Origin: G963665495 sp963677785
GTDB lineage: Bacteria > Desulfobacterota > Desulfovibrionia > Desulfovibrionales > Desulfovibrionaceae
Assembly: GCA_963677785.2 (NCBI GenBank)
Contig: CAXXDH010000001.1
Location: forward strand, 372,001-436,000
Direction: 5' to 3'
Length of the DNA: 64,000 nucleotides
In this document: piece by piece, positions 17,714 to 25,938 of the stretch
Layout of the letters: every line of letters starts with the position of its first letter
Position numbering within the stretch: position 1 is the first letter of the stretch
Notes under the pieces: generated by a model
Seen by the model: only the letters and a program-made list of their open reading frames with translations
The model's database searches: none
What the model was told of the DNA's origin: nothing
Position numbers and translations under genes: made by a program

Positions 17714-18430
17714 ATGCCAATCGAACGACTACCCACCCTGCGGGAGGGAGTATGGCTGGATTTTTCCAGGCGCGACTATGCGGAAATGGCCAGGTTGCAG
17801 CAGCTGCTTTATAGCAGAAGGCAGCAGGGGCTTATTCCTGATGTGGTGATTTTTCTGGAGCATTCGCCCTGTTTCACCATCGGGCGCAGCGGCGGCCGCC
17901 AAAATCTGCTGGTGGATAAAAGCGTGCTGGACAGGCAGGGGATCACAGTGCACGAGACCACCAGAGGGGGGAATATCACCTACCATGGACCGGGCCAGCT
18001 GGTCTGCTATCCCATTCTGTCTCTGGAGGGGGAACGGCGCGACCTGCACGCGTATGCGCGCAACATGGAGGAGGTCATGATCCGAACCCTGCGTACTTTC
18101 GTGATTTCCGCAGGACGTGAACCCGAATATCCGGGGGTATGGGTCGGGGACGAGAAAATCGGCGCCATGGGAATCGCAGTTCGCAAATGGGTCACTATGC
18201 ACGGCATTTCGCTCAACGTGTGTCCTGATTTCGAACACTTTTCCTACATCATTCCTTGCGGCATTGCTGCGCATGGCGTGACTTCCATGACCAGAGTTCT
18301 AGGGCGTCCGGTGGCCATGGAGGCCGTCCGTAGCGAAATGCGCAGGCAATTTGCCAGTGTATTTCAAATGCCCCTGCGTCCAGCCACATTAGAACAGCTT
18401 ATCGAGGAGGACTGCTTTGAAAAAGCCTGA
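17714..18430 (+). CDS. lipB: Octanoyl-ACP:protein N-octanoyltransferase
   Basis: A 238-residue enzyme that moves octanoate from acyl carrier protein to lipoyl domains. Signatures are the R-G-G-N-I-T-Y-H-G-P-G-Q-L-V-C-Y-P block near residue 75, V-W-V-G-D-E-K-I-G-A-M-G-I near 145, and H-G-I-S-L-N-V-x-P-D-F-E-H-F near 165, with the catalytic cysteine in I-I-P-C-G-I. ATG at 17714 is preferred over the TTG at 17684 because the shorter form matches family length; its ribosome-binding site is weak. The lipA start lies inside the end of this gene, so the two are translationally coupled. Confidence 0.95.
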   Translation: MPIERLPTLREGVWLDFSRRDYAEMARLQQLLYSRRQQGLIPDVVIFLEHSPCFTIGRSGGRQNLLVDKSVLDRQGITVHETTRGGNITYHGPGQLVCYPILSLEGERRDLHAYARNMEEVMIRTLRTFVISAGREPEYPGVWVGDEKIGAMGIAVRKWVTMHGISLNVCPDFEHFSYIIPCGIAAHGVTSMTRVLGRPVAMEAVRSEMRRQFASVFQMPLRPATLEQLIEEDCFEKA

Positions 18431-19277
18431 CTGGCTGGTTCTTCCAGCACCCAATGCGCAGGACATGGACCGTATCCGGCAGCTGCTGGGCAAGGGCCGC
18501 CTGCATTCCGTATGTGAAAGCGCGCAATGTCCGAACATCGGCGAATGTTTTGCCAACAAGACCTGCACGTTTATGATTCTTGGAGATATATGTACGCGCA
18601 ACTGCGCTTTTTGCGCGGTGACGCACGGCACCCCCTCCGCTCCCGATCCTGAGGAACCTGTGAAGGTGGCGCAAACGGCCCGGCAACTGGGACTGCGGCA
18701 TGTGGTAGTCACCTCCGTCACCAGGGACGACTTGCCGGACGGCGGTGCGGGACAGTTTGCCGCCACAATACGCGCTATCAAAAGTGAAACTCCCGAAGCC
18801 ACCGTGGAGGTCCTGATTCCGGACTTCAGAGGGCAGGGCGCCTTGCTCAATCAGGTTGTACAAGCCGCACCGGACGTCATCAACCACAACCTGGAGACCG
18901 TGCCCCGCCTGTATCCGACCGTGCGGCCCGGCGCCGCGTACAAGCAGTCTCTGCAGTTGCTGCAGAATGTATCCCGGTTGGATGCCGGGGGGCATATCGC
19001 GACGAAATCCGGCCTGATGCTCGGCCTGGGCGAAAAAGAAGACGAGGTTGTCGCAGTGATGCGGGATCTGCTTCAGGCGGGTTGCCGGATTTTAACTCTG
19101 GGGCAGTATTTACGGCCTTCGCCCCAGCACCATGTGGTGGTGGAATACGTCCATCCGGATGTTTTCAAGAAACTGGAAGAAACCGGCCTCGAACTCGGTT
19201 TCAAACAAGTCGTGGCAGGCCCCCTGGTACGCAGTTCGTACCATGCTGCGGACAGCTTCGCGCAGCTGAGCGCCTGA
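18417..19277 (+). CDS. lipA: Lipoyl synthase
   Basis: A 286-residue radical SAM enzyme that inserts two sulfur atoms into protein-bound octanoate. It carries both iron-sulfur motifs: the auxiliary cluster C-E-S-A-Q-C-P-N-I-G-E-C and the radical SAM motif C-T-R-N-C-A-F-C. The C-terminal R-S-S-Y-H-A motif supplies the conserved serine ligand. The start codon is TTG at 18417, overlapping lipB by 14 bases, with GGAGG six or seven bases upstream. With LipB it forms the endogenous lipoylation pathway for 2-oxoacid dehydrogenase or glycine cleavage proteins. Confidence 0.97.
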   Translation: MKKPDWLVLPAPNAQDMDRIRQLLGKGRLHSVCESAQCPNIGECFANKTCTFMILGDICTRNCAFCAVTHGTPSAPDPEEPVKVAQTARQLGLRHVVVTSVTRDDLPDGGAGQFAATIRAIKSETPEATVEVLIPDFRGQGALLNQVVQAAPDVINHNLETVPRLYPTVRPGAAYKQSLQLLQNVSRLDAGGHIATKSGLMLGLGEKEDEVVAVMRDLLQAGCRILTLGQYLRPSPQHHVVVEYVHPDVFKKLEETGLELGFKQVVAGPLVRSSYHAADSFAQLSA

Positions 19278-19286
19278 ATATTTGAT

Positions 19287-19335
19287 GCCGAGAGGCAGGG
19301 GCTCTTTTCTCCTGCTTCTCGGCTATTTGATTTTT
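19287..19335 (+). terminator. Terminator after lipA
   Basis: A 13-bp stem with one G-U pair, GCCGAGAGGCAGG (19287-19299) with CCTGCTTCTCGGC (19311-19323), followed by the T-rich TATTTGATTTTT. The 438-bp gap to the next gene otherwise holds the repeat at 19442-19603. Confidence 0.8.
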
Positions 19336-19441
19336 CCTCCCTATCCGTCCGAGCGTCCTTTTTGCTCTCCTTTTCCGGCATAACCCGCCCCCCAGAGTAA
19401 ACGTATTTAAAAATAAAAAGTAAAAAATCGGAGATAACATT

Positions 19442-19603
19442 TTGGGGCGCTGCCCCAAGCCCCGCCAGGGGAATGATTCCCCTGAATCCCACAATAATAT
19501 TTGCAAACAATTACATGGGAAGCTTATGATCGTTCTTATCGCTAAAAGTTTTAGGAGATTCTTAAGAACCTTTTTACAAAAGGGTTCTTAAGCCGCCGGA
19601 GGC
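19442..19603 (-). repeat. Dispersed modular hairpin repeat, inverted copy
   Basis: Read on the minus strand, this copy begins GCCTCCGGCGGCTTAAGAAC, continues with a TTTT/AAAA-centred hairpin, then CTAAAACTTTTAG, an unrelated stretch, and ends CAGGGGAATCATTCCCCTGG-CGGGG-TTGGGGCAGCGCCCC. The same modules in the same order occur on the plus strand at 33604-33773. Confidence 0.8.
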
Positions 19604-19715
19604 AGTTCCTTTTGAATTTAAAATGAGCTCGCCCTGACCCGACCCCGTTTCTTGCCAAAGACCTTTGATGGACGTTACTGTCTGGCACCTACCGACACTA
19701 CTGAGGAGAATTAAC

Positions 19716-20750
19716 ATGGATTGGAAAAGCGTACGCAAGACAGCTCGCGAACGTATGAAAGGGTTTTGCAAGATGTGTCCTGTTTGCGACGGGCGCGGCT
19801 GCGTGGGAGAAGTCCCGGGCATGGGCGGCCTGGGCACCGGCGCGTCTTTTACGGCGAATCTGGACGCCCTGGCGAAGGTGAAACTGCGGATGCGGACTTT
19901 GCACGGGGTTACCGAGGCGAAAACCGACTGCCGTCTGCTCGGCATGGAGTTTTCCACACCCATCATGGCCGCGCCGGTGACCGGACTGAAGTACAATACG
20001 GGCGGCGGCATGAGTGAAGAAGAGTACGCGGAAATGATTGTCGCAGGCTGTTTGCAGGCCGGAAGCGTCGGCTGGATAGGCGACGGCGCGGATCCGGCCA
20101 TGTATGAAAGCGGCCTTGCGGCCATCAAGTCCAACCAGGGGCGTGGCGTGGCCATCATCAAGCCGCGAGCCCAGGACGAGGTGCTCAAACGGATTAAAAT
20201 GGCTGAAGAGGCCGGAGTGCAGGCCGTGGGCATGGATGTGGACGGCGCCGGACTTATTACCATGGCCCAGTTCGGCCAGCCTGTGGGACCCAAGAATCCG
20301 GAAGAAATCCGCCAGCTTGTGGCAGGAACAAAATTGCCGTTCATTCTCAAGGGCATCATGACCGTGGAGGAAGCCGAAATCGCTGCCAGGGCCGGATGCG
20401 CGGCCATTGTGGTTTCAAACCATGGCGGACGTGTTCTGGACCACGCGCAGGGTGTAGCTGAAGTGCTTCCGGCCATAGCAGCATCCGTACGCGGCCGGAT
20501 GCTCATACTGGCAGACGGAGGCATTCGCAGCGGTGTGGACGTGTTCAAGCTGCTGGCCATGGGTGCCGACGGCGTGTTGCTCGGACGTCCGATTATTCAG
20601 GCCGCCTATGGCGCGGGTCTCGAAGGGGTTTTCGGCTTGTTGGAAAAGATGCGGATGGAACTGATTCAGACCATGCTGCTGACCGGCGCGGCCAATGTGG
20701 GCGTTATCCCCAACGACAGCATCGTACGGTCTGCCACATTGCGTGTGTAG
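19716..20750 (+). CDS. FMN-dependent alpha-hydroxy-acid dehydrogenase (lactate dehydrogenase/oxidase type)
   Basis: A 344-residue TIM-barrel flavoprotein. Family motifs are M-A-A-P-V-T-G near residue 85, F-I-L-K-G-I-M (catalytic-lysine strand) near 215, the active-site V-S-N-H-G-G-R-V-L-D near 245 with catalytic histidine and arginine, and A-D-G-G-I-R-S-G-x-D-V-x-K and G-A-x-x-V-x-L-G-R-P for FMN phosphate binding. It oxidizes L-lactate or a similar 2-hydroxy acid. The N-terminus has an unusual M-C-P-V-C-D-G-R-G-C segment with four nearby cysteines (also C18), which might bind a metal. ATG at 19716 follows GAGGAG. Pta, on the opposite strand downstream, would be the next enzymatic step after pyruvate. 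Confidence 0.88.
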   Translation: MDWKSVRKTARERMKGFCKMCPVCDGRGCVGEVPGMGGLGTGASFTANLDALAKVKLRMRTLHGVTEAKTDCRLLGMEFSTPIMAAPVTGLKYNTGGGMSEEEYAEMIVAGCLQAGSVGWIGDGADPAMYESGLAAIKSNQGRGVAIIKPRAQDEVLKRIKMAEEAGVQAVGMDVDGAGLITMAQFGQPVGPKNPEEIRQLVAGTKLPFILKGIMTVEEAEIAARAGCAAIVVSNHGGRVLDHAQGVAEVLPAIAASVRGRMLILADGGIRSGVDVFKLLAMGADGVLLGRPIIQAAYGAGLEGVFGLLEKMRMELIQTMLLTGAANVGVIPNDSIVRSATLRV

Positions 20751-20827
20751 TTTTTTTGTCCGGAGAGTACGCAGCAGAGAGCGGTTATCTGAAAAGATGC
20801 GGTGTCATTCGCCGGGCTGAAAAATTT

Positions 20828-20859
20828 GGAAGGGGGCGATGGGTGCATCGCCCCCTTCC
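20828..20859. terminator. Convergent terminator between the lactate-dehydrogenase-like gene and the small zinc-protein gene
   Basis: A perfect 13-bp stem, GGAAGGGGGCGAT with ATCGCCCCCTTCC, around a 6-base loop. On the minus strand it is followed by AAATTTTTC, so it is best suited to stop the minus-strand gene. It may serve both directions. Confidence 0.8.
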
Positions 20860-20870
20860 CGGAGGCAGGA

Positions 20871-21236
20871 TTAAAGATGTTCTAAACTGTAACGGTGCCG
20901 GCCGCATAACCATACAAGACATTTTTTGCTTGGATGGAGATGGGGAAAAACGCGTTCAGTGGATCCACAGATAGCGCAGACGCGTTCCTCCGGTTGCTTC
21001 ATGGGCAGGAGCTTTTGTTTTTTCATGGTGTTGACGAAAGAGCGGACCGCGTTGATTTTAGGATCATCATCGGCACGAAGGACGTCCTGTTTGTTCAACG
21101 TTCCCGTACGGGAAATACGCAATGAGGCTGTCCGCTTTTTTCCAATAGTGAAAGTGTCTTTATTCAAAACAACTTCCCTTGGCTCATCCCAATTACAAAC
21201 GACACGCATTCTGTCCAAGTCAAGATACATATTCAT
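20871..21236 (-). CDS. Hypothetical protein with a C-terminal zinc-binding motif
   Basis: A 121-residue protein of unknown function. The N-terminal part is basic and has no recognised domain. The C-terminus carries C-A-I-C-G-S-T-E-R-V-F-P-H-L-H-P-S-K-K-C and then L-C-G-R-H, which looks like a four-cysteine or mixed Cys/His zinc knuckle. ATG at 21236 is chosen because AGAG lies upstream; an in-frame TTG at 21242 and ATG at 21230 are alternatives. It stands alone between the lactate-dehydrogenase-like gene and pta. A DNA- or RNA-binding role is possible but not shown. Confidence 0.6.
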   Translation of the reverse strand: MNMYLDLDRMRVVCNWDEPREVVLNKDTFTIGKKRTASLRISRTGTLNKQDVLRADDDPKINAVRSFVNTMKKQKLLPMKQPEERVCAICGSTERVFPHLHPSKKCLVWLCGRHRYSLEHL

Positions 21237-21467
21237 TGGCAATAACTCTTTTTATCCTTTTTTCCCCCGTAACGCCGCAAGATTTTTCAATATCCTGCTA
21301 TTATAGCATGATCCGGACAGTTGCCTGGAAAGGCGGGTCCGGTTTGACACAAATGTCCAGTCGGGAGGAGGGAGCGGCTTATCGGTTCTTTTTCTAGCCG
21401 TCAAGATCAAAATCGGCTTTTGCCGCTTCCGATGCAGATTGTATATCAAAAAATTGCTAAGTAAAGG

Positions 21468-21499
21468 CAGGCTGGCGATTTTTTTTTATCGCCAGCCTG
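21468..21499. terminator. Hairpin after pta
   Basis: A perfect 12-bp stem CAGGCTGGCGAT with ATCGCCAGCCTG around eight T, 14 bp after the pta stop codon. On the pta strand the loop is A-rich and no T-run follows, so it may stabilise the 3' end rather than terminate by itself. Confidence 0.6.
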
Positions 21500-21512
21500 G
21501 AATTTGCTTTTT

Positions 21513-23654
21513 CTAGTTGAGAACCTCACCATTTTCTTTGGCTTTTTCTTTTTCGGCTTGGGCCTGAATGGCGGTGATGGCTACCGTGTTGACGATATCC
21601 GGCACGGTGCAGCCGCGGCTGAGATCGTTCACGGGTTTTCTGAGGCCCTGGAGAACAGGGCCAATGGCCACGGCACTGGCGGCGCGTTGCACGGCTTTGT
21701 ACGTGTTGTTGCCCGTGTTCAGATCCGGGAAGATGAATACCGTGGCTTTACCCGCCACAGCGCTTCCGGGCATTTTTGTGGCGGCAACGACCGGATCAAT
21801 GGCCGCGTCGTACTGCAGCGGCCCTTCCAGCGAGAGTTCCGGAGCCCTGCTGTGCGCGATTTTGGTCGCTTCTATGACCACATCGACGTCTTCGCCCTTG
21901 CCCGAGTCTCCTGTGGAGTAGGAAAGCATGGCCACACGAGGTTCCACGCCGAAGATTTTGGCCGTGTGGGCGGATGTCAGGGCAATTTCCGCCAGCTGTT
22001 CGGCATTGGGATTGGGGTTGACCGCGCAGTCGCCGAACACCAGCACCCGGTCTTTGAGGCACATCAAAAAGACCGAGGAGACAATGGAAAAACCTTTTTT
22101 GGTCTTGATGATTTCAAAAGACGGCCGGATGGTCTGGGCGGTGGTGCAGATGGAACCGGAGACCATGCCGTCGGCATCGCCTTTGTGGACCATCATTGTG
22201 CCGAAATAGTTGGGATCCAGCATTCTGTCACGGGCGATGTCGATGGTGACGCCTTTGGCCTTGCGGAGTTCGAGGTAGGTGTCCACGTATTCGTCGAAGT
22301 ATTTGCTGGAGACCGGGTCGATGATTTCGACGTCCGGGTTCAGGGAAATACCGGCGTGCTGGGCCTTGGCGCGGATTTCATCCGGAGAGCCGAGGATGGA
22401 GATATGGCCGACGCCGCGGCGCTGCAGGATGTCGGCAGCCTGCAGGATACGTTCGCTGGTGCCTTCCGGCAGCACGATACGCTGTTTGTCGGCTGCGGCG
22501 TTCTCAATCAGTCCGAATTCGAACATTTTGGGCGTGATCCGCGTGGACACGGCGGATATCAGGCGCAGACGCAGTTCTTCACAATTGACGTTGGATTCGA
22601 AAATGCCCTGTGCCGTGGCGATCTTGCGCGTATCGTCCGGAAAAATTCTGCCGTAGAGCTCGGTGAGCCGGCGAGTGGTCAAAAAGGTATTGGTCTTGAC
22701 GGAAAGCACGGCCAGAGGCACGCCTGTCCAGCCCTCGATCAGGCGGTGCACTGTTGGCGGGGGCTGCAGGCCGCCCGTGAGCAGGATGCCCGAGATATTC
22801 GGATAGGAGGAGGACAGCCTGGAGGTCAGGCAGCTCAGGATGATATCCGAGCGGTCTCCGGCGGCAATGACCAGCCCGCCTTCCGTAACGTAGTCCAGAA
22901 AATTGCCGATGTGCATGGCGGCGATAATGTAGTCTTGCACCAGGGCGTCCAGACGCCCGTGTCCGTACAGCACCTGGGCGTCGAGCCATTTGCGTACGTC
23001 GTTGATAGTCGGATTCCCAAGGCTGGGCTCTTCCGGAATGGCGTACACCAGCAGTGACTGCAGGCCCGGAGCCTTTTCACGCAAGCTGGTGACGGCTTCT
23101 CTGCGTTCTTCGTCCGTACCTACGAAACGGTTGATGATGGCGCAGACCAGTTCCACACCTTTTTCGTTCAGCGTATCAATGGTGAGTTGCGTTGTTGAAA
23201 GAAGCTCTTCCATGGATTTGTCCGAGCCGTTGGCGACAAGCAGCATGGGACAGCCCAGGTTGGCCGCAATGGCTGCGTTGAGGTCGAACTCGAACGCTGC
23301 GTCTTTGCCGAGAAAATCCGTGCCCTCGCAGAGAACAAAATCATATTCGGATTCAAGTTGTTTGAACTTGGCGAGAATGTTTTCCAGAAGAACGGCATTC
23401 TGCCCGTTGTTGATCAACGCACGGGCATCGCCCAGGGTGTAGGCGTAGGTATCATCATAAGGAATATCAAGATTATACTCACTAAGAACAAGGTTGATAT
23501 CGTGATCCCTTTCACCTTCCCTCTGGTCGTTGATGATTGGCCTGAACAGAGCGACGTTCTGGATTCCCGTCATGAGCAGGCGCATGACGCTCAAAACGAT
23601 GGCCGATTTACCACTTTTGGATTCAGTCGCCGAAATATAGAGAGTTTTGGACAT
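21513..23654 (-). CDS. pta: Phosphate acetyltransferase, long form
   Basis: A 713-residue enzyme converting acetyl-CoA and phosphate to acetyl phosphate. The N-terminal P-loop domain (S-A-T-E-S-K-S-G-K-S, residues 8-17) is of the dethiobiotin-synthetase type and probably regulatory. The DRTGG domain spans about 215-330. The catalytic domain starts near 390 (R-I-V-L-P-E-G) and includes M-V-H-K-G-D-A-D-G-M-V-S-G and the late S-Y-S-T-G-D-S-G-K-G motif. The length matches E. coli-type Pta. No acetate kinase gene is adjacent, which is unusual for this gene. In lactate-grown sulfate reducers it feeds substrate-level ATP synthesis. Confidence 0.96.
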   Translation of the reverse strand: MSKTLYISATESKSGKSAIVLSVMRLLMTGIQNVALFRPIINDQREGERDHDINLVLSEYNLDIPYDDTYAYTLGDARALINNGQNAVLLENILAKFKQLESEYDFVLCEGTDFLGKDAAFEFDLNAAIAANLGCPMLLVANGSDKSMEELLSTTQLTIDTLNEKGVELVCAIINRFVGTDEERREAVTSLREKAPGLQSLLVYAIPEEPSLGNPTINDVRKWLDAQVLYGHGRLDALVQDYIIAAMHIGNFLDYVTEGGLVIAAGDRSDIILSCLTSRLSSSYPNISGILLTGGLQPPPTVHRLIEGWTGVPLAVLSVKTNTFLTTRRLTELYGRIFPDDTRKIATAQGIFESNVNCEELRLRLISAVSTRITPKMFEFGLIENAAADKQRIVLPEGTSERILQAADILQRRGVGHISILGSPDEIRAKAQHAGISLNPDVEIIDPVSSKYFDEYVDTYLELRKAKGVTIDIARDRMLDPNYFGTMMVHKGDADGMVSGSICTTAQTIRPSFEIIKTKKGFSIVSSVFLMCLKDRVLVFGDCAVNPNPNAEQLAEIALTSAHTAKIFGVEPRVAMLSYSTGDSGKGEDVDVVIEATKIAHSRAPELSLEGPLQYDAAIDPVVAATKMPGSAVAGKATVFIFPDLNTGNNTYKAVQRAASAVAIGPVLQGLRKPVNDLSRGCTVPDIVNTVAITAIQAQAEKEKAKENGEVLN

Positions 23655-24271
23655 GATTTCGTTACCAGTGTTTTTTTCCCAGAAAAGGGGGTTAATAGAA
23701 AATGTGCTAAACCCAAAGCAAAAAATGTGCCGAGTCCATGCCTCGCTGGAGGCGCAATCGCCAGATTTTGACGATTTTCGAAATATCCTGATGTTACGCC
23801 GTGTTCTCTAAATCAGGTCATATGACTAAAACGTAGCAAAAGGCAATGCTTTTATAAGAAAACCATACAATTTGCCTGGCAAGCAGACCGTAATTCCTGT
23901 CCTTCTGGAAAACAGGACCAGCTGATTTCTGAAAAACAAGAAAACGGAATGCGGCATGAACAGATGTACATGGTGCATCCGGTTCTGTTCGGTTTGAAAA
24001 CAGCATCCGGAGGCTTTGGGGACAGGTGTTCCAGAAATGAACAGTTTTGTAAAAGACGACAACGGCAGGGGGAGTGTCTGAGAGTATTCCGGATGCGGTT
24101 GGGTACCGACATCGAATCCATGGCCGTTTTTTTCCCCAGGTGAAAAAGCATGCTACCGATTCCGGTAAACCGGATCCCTCTTTTAGTTCTTCCTGGAAAA
24201 AAGGAACTGGTCCGCCGTTAACGGGTGTTCCAAAACATAACAGGGGCTGGGGCAAAACACGCTGCTGAGGC
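23655..24271. other. Intergenic region without a convincing gene
   Basis: About 617 bases between pta and the PAS kinase gene. Several short frames exist, the longest 145 codons on the minus strand, but they lack ribosome-binding sites, domain signatures and the usual codon pattern. Base composition is less GC-rich than in the neighbours. I found no strong hairpin or promoter. A decayed gene is possible. Confidence 0.5.
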
Positions 24272-25936
24272 TCAAAATTCGAGAAGTTTCCCTGCCGGGC
24301 GTTCGGGTAAAACTCGTTTCGGCAAAGTGATTGTGATGGTTACGCCCTGTTCCACGCTCGTTTTCATTCGGATAGTGCCATCCATGGTACGCGCGATGAG
24401 TTTGGCGGAGTAGGTGCCCAGACCGGTTCCATATTTTTTGCCCGCGGTTACGTATTTATCAAAAAAATGGTCCTTGATGGATTCCGGGACTTCTCCGCGG
24501 TTGTTTATAATGATGGTATTTATTTCGTTCAGGAGAAAACCGATGGACACCGGACTGCCCGCCGGGGCTGCTTCCACGGCGTTTTTGACCAGGTTGCTCA
24601 ACATGGAGAGAAACAGCAGCTCCTCCCCCTGCAGCATGACTTTGTCTCCAGGCGATGCAATTTGGCCATTGATGGAAAGAAGGATGTGCAGTTTTTTACC
24701 CGCAATAATGTCTTCCAGATCAGAGACGATGCCTTTGACGATTTTTCCGACGTTTACGTTCTCAGGAAGATACGCGTAGGCGCCCATTTCCATTTTATAC
24801 AGGTCAAGAGACATGTTGATCATCTGGAGCATCTTGATTCCGGACTCCTTGACGCTCCGCAGAAGCGCCTGGTCTTCCGGTTTCATCTCCACGGCTTCAA
24901 GCAGATAGTCCGGAACGCCGATGATTCCGTTCAAAGGCGATTTGAGGTCATGGCGGGTAATACGATCTATGTCTTCCTTCAACTGCATGATTTTTTTTTG
25001 TTCGGAGAGATCCACAAAGGTCTCAATAAGGTGCGGGCGTCCGCCAAGCAGCGTCCAGGATACGGTTTTCAGGATGGGCACTTCCTGTCCGGATTTGGTT
25101 ATCAGTACGCGTTCCGCGTTGTCGAACTGCTGCCCCAGGTCCGTAATGGGGCAGTTGTCCTGTTCCGTAGGACAGAGGAAGCGAAAGCATTTTTTCCCGG
25201 TGATTTCAGCGCGCGTATAGCCTGTCATCTGCAGCCCCGCTGGGTTGATGTCCACAATGGTGTGGGTGGCGGCGTCGACAAGCATGACGCCCGCAAGGAT
25301 ATTGTCCAGAACCGTGTTGAGATGCTCGTTGGATTCCTGCAATTGGGCGGTTCGTTCGTTGACTTTGCGCTCCAGCTCTTGCCTGTACGTTCTGAAGCGC
25401 ATGTTGAGTTCGAAGCTTTCCAGCGCGTGCGCCCCGGCCTGCATGACCACCGAAAACAGGCTGAGCGTCGTGTCCGGGATACTTTCCTTGCTTTGATCCA
25501 GGAGGCCGAAAAACATGCCGCGCATTCGGGTCGGCGTGGCAATGGCATGCAGCAACAGCTGTTTTTGTTTGTCCTGGGTCAGGAAAAAACACGGACGCAC
25601 TGTTTGCATGGCAAAGGAAAAGGACTGGTCCATGATCAGATCGTCCATTTCCTGGTCCATGAACGCGGACAGGCCCGGGTTGTCATGATGCGACAGTCCC
25701 AGGTCCTGGGTATCCTGGTCGATCAGGTAGACCGCACTGTCCTGGAACGCGATCATCAGATTGGCGCGGCGGCAGATTTCCAGCAGAATGGGCTTGCAAT
25801 CCGCCTGCTGGCTGAAAGATGTTTCAAAATTGCCCAGGGAAGCGGCCAGATCCAAGGCTTCCAGCGCGGCTGCACGCTCGCGCTCCAGGGCTTCTATCTG
25901 CTGTTGATAAAAATCGGCAGTGCGTACGGAATCCAT
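24272..25936 (-). CDS. PAS sensor histidine kinase
   Basis: A soluble kinase of 554 residues. A coiled coil near residues 8-30 leads into a GAF-like region (40-185), a second coiled coil (195-225), and a PAS domain (V-L-D-N-I-L-A-G-V-M-L-V-D near 235). The PAS domain holds C-F-R-F-L-C-P-T-E-Q-D-N-C, a cysteine-rich insert seen in some redox-linked PAS domains. The H-box is T-R-H-D-L-K-S-P-L-N, and the ATPase has N-L-V-K-N-A-V-E-A-A and G-T-G-L-G-T-Y-S-A-K. ATG at 25936 begins 2 bp after the stop of the HDOD gene on the same strand, so the two form an operon. No receiver gene is adjacent. Confidence 0.92.
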   Translation of the reverse strand: MDSVRTADFYQQQIEALERERAAALEALDLAASLGNFETSFSQQADCKPILLEICRRANLMIAFQDSAVYLIDQDTQDLGLSHHDNPGLSAFMDQEMDDLIMDQSFSFAMQTVRPCFFLTQDKQKQLLLHAIATPTRMRGMFFGLLDQSKESIPDTTLSLFSVVMQAGAHALESFELNMRFRTYRQELERKVNERTAQLQESNEHLNTVLDNILAGVMLVDAATHTIVDINPAGLQMTGYTRAEITGKKCFRFLCPTEQDNCPITDLGQQFDNAERVLITKSGQEVPILKTVSWTLLGGRPHLIETFVDLSEQKKIMQLKEDIDRITRHDLKSPLNGIIGVPDYLLEAVEMKPEDQALLRSVKESGIKMLQMINMSLDLYKMEMGAYAYLPENVNVGKIVKGIVSDLEDIIAGKKLHILLSINGQIASPGDKVMLQGEELLFLSMLSNLVKNAVEAAPAGSPVSIGFLLNEINTIIINNRGEVPESIKDHFFDKYVTAGKKYGTGLGTYSAKLIARTMDGTIRMKTSVEQGVTITITLPKRVLPERPAGKLLEF

Positions 25937-25938
25937 GT

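Noticed and set aside
23818..24255. A 145-residue minus-strand frame in the gap between pta and the PAS kinase
   Set aside because: No ribosome-binding site, composition unlike neighbouring proteins and no motif; treated as non-coding.
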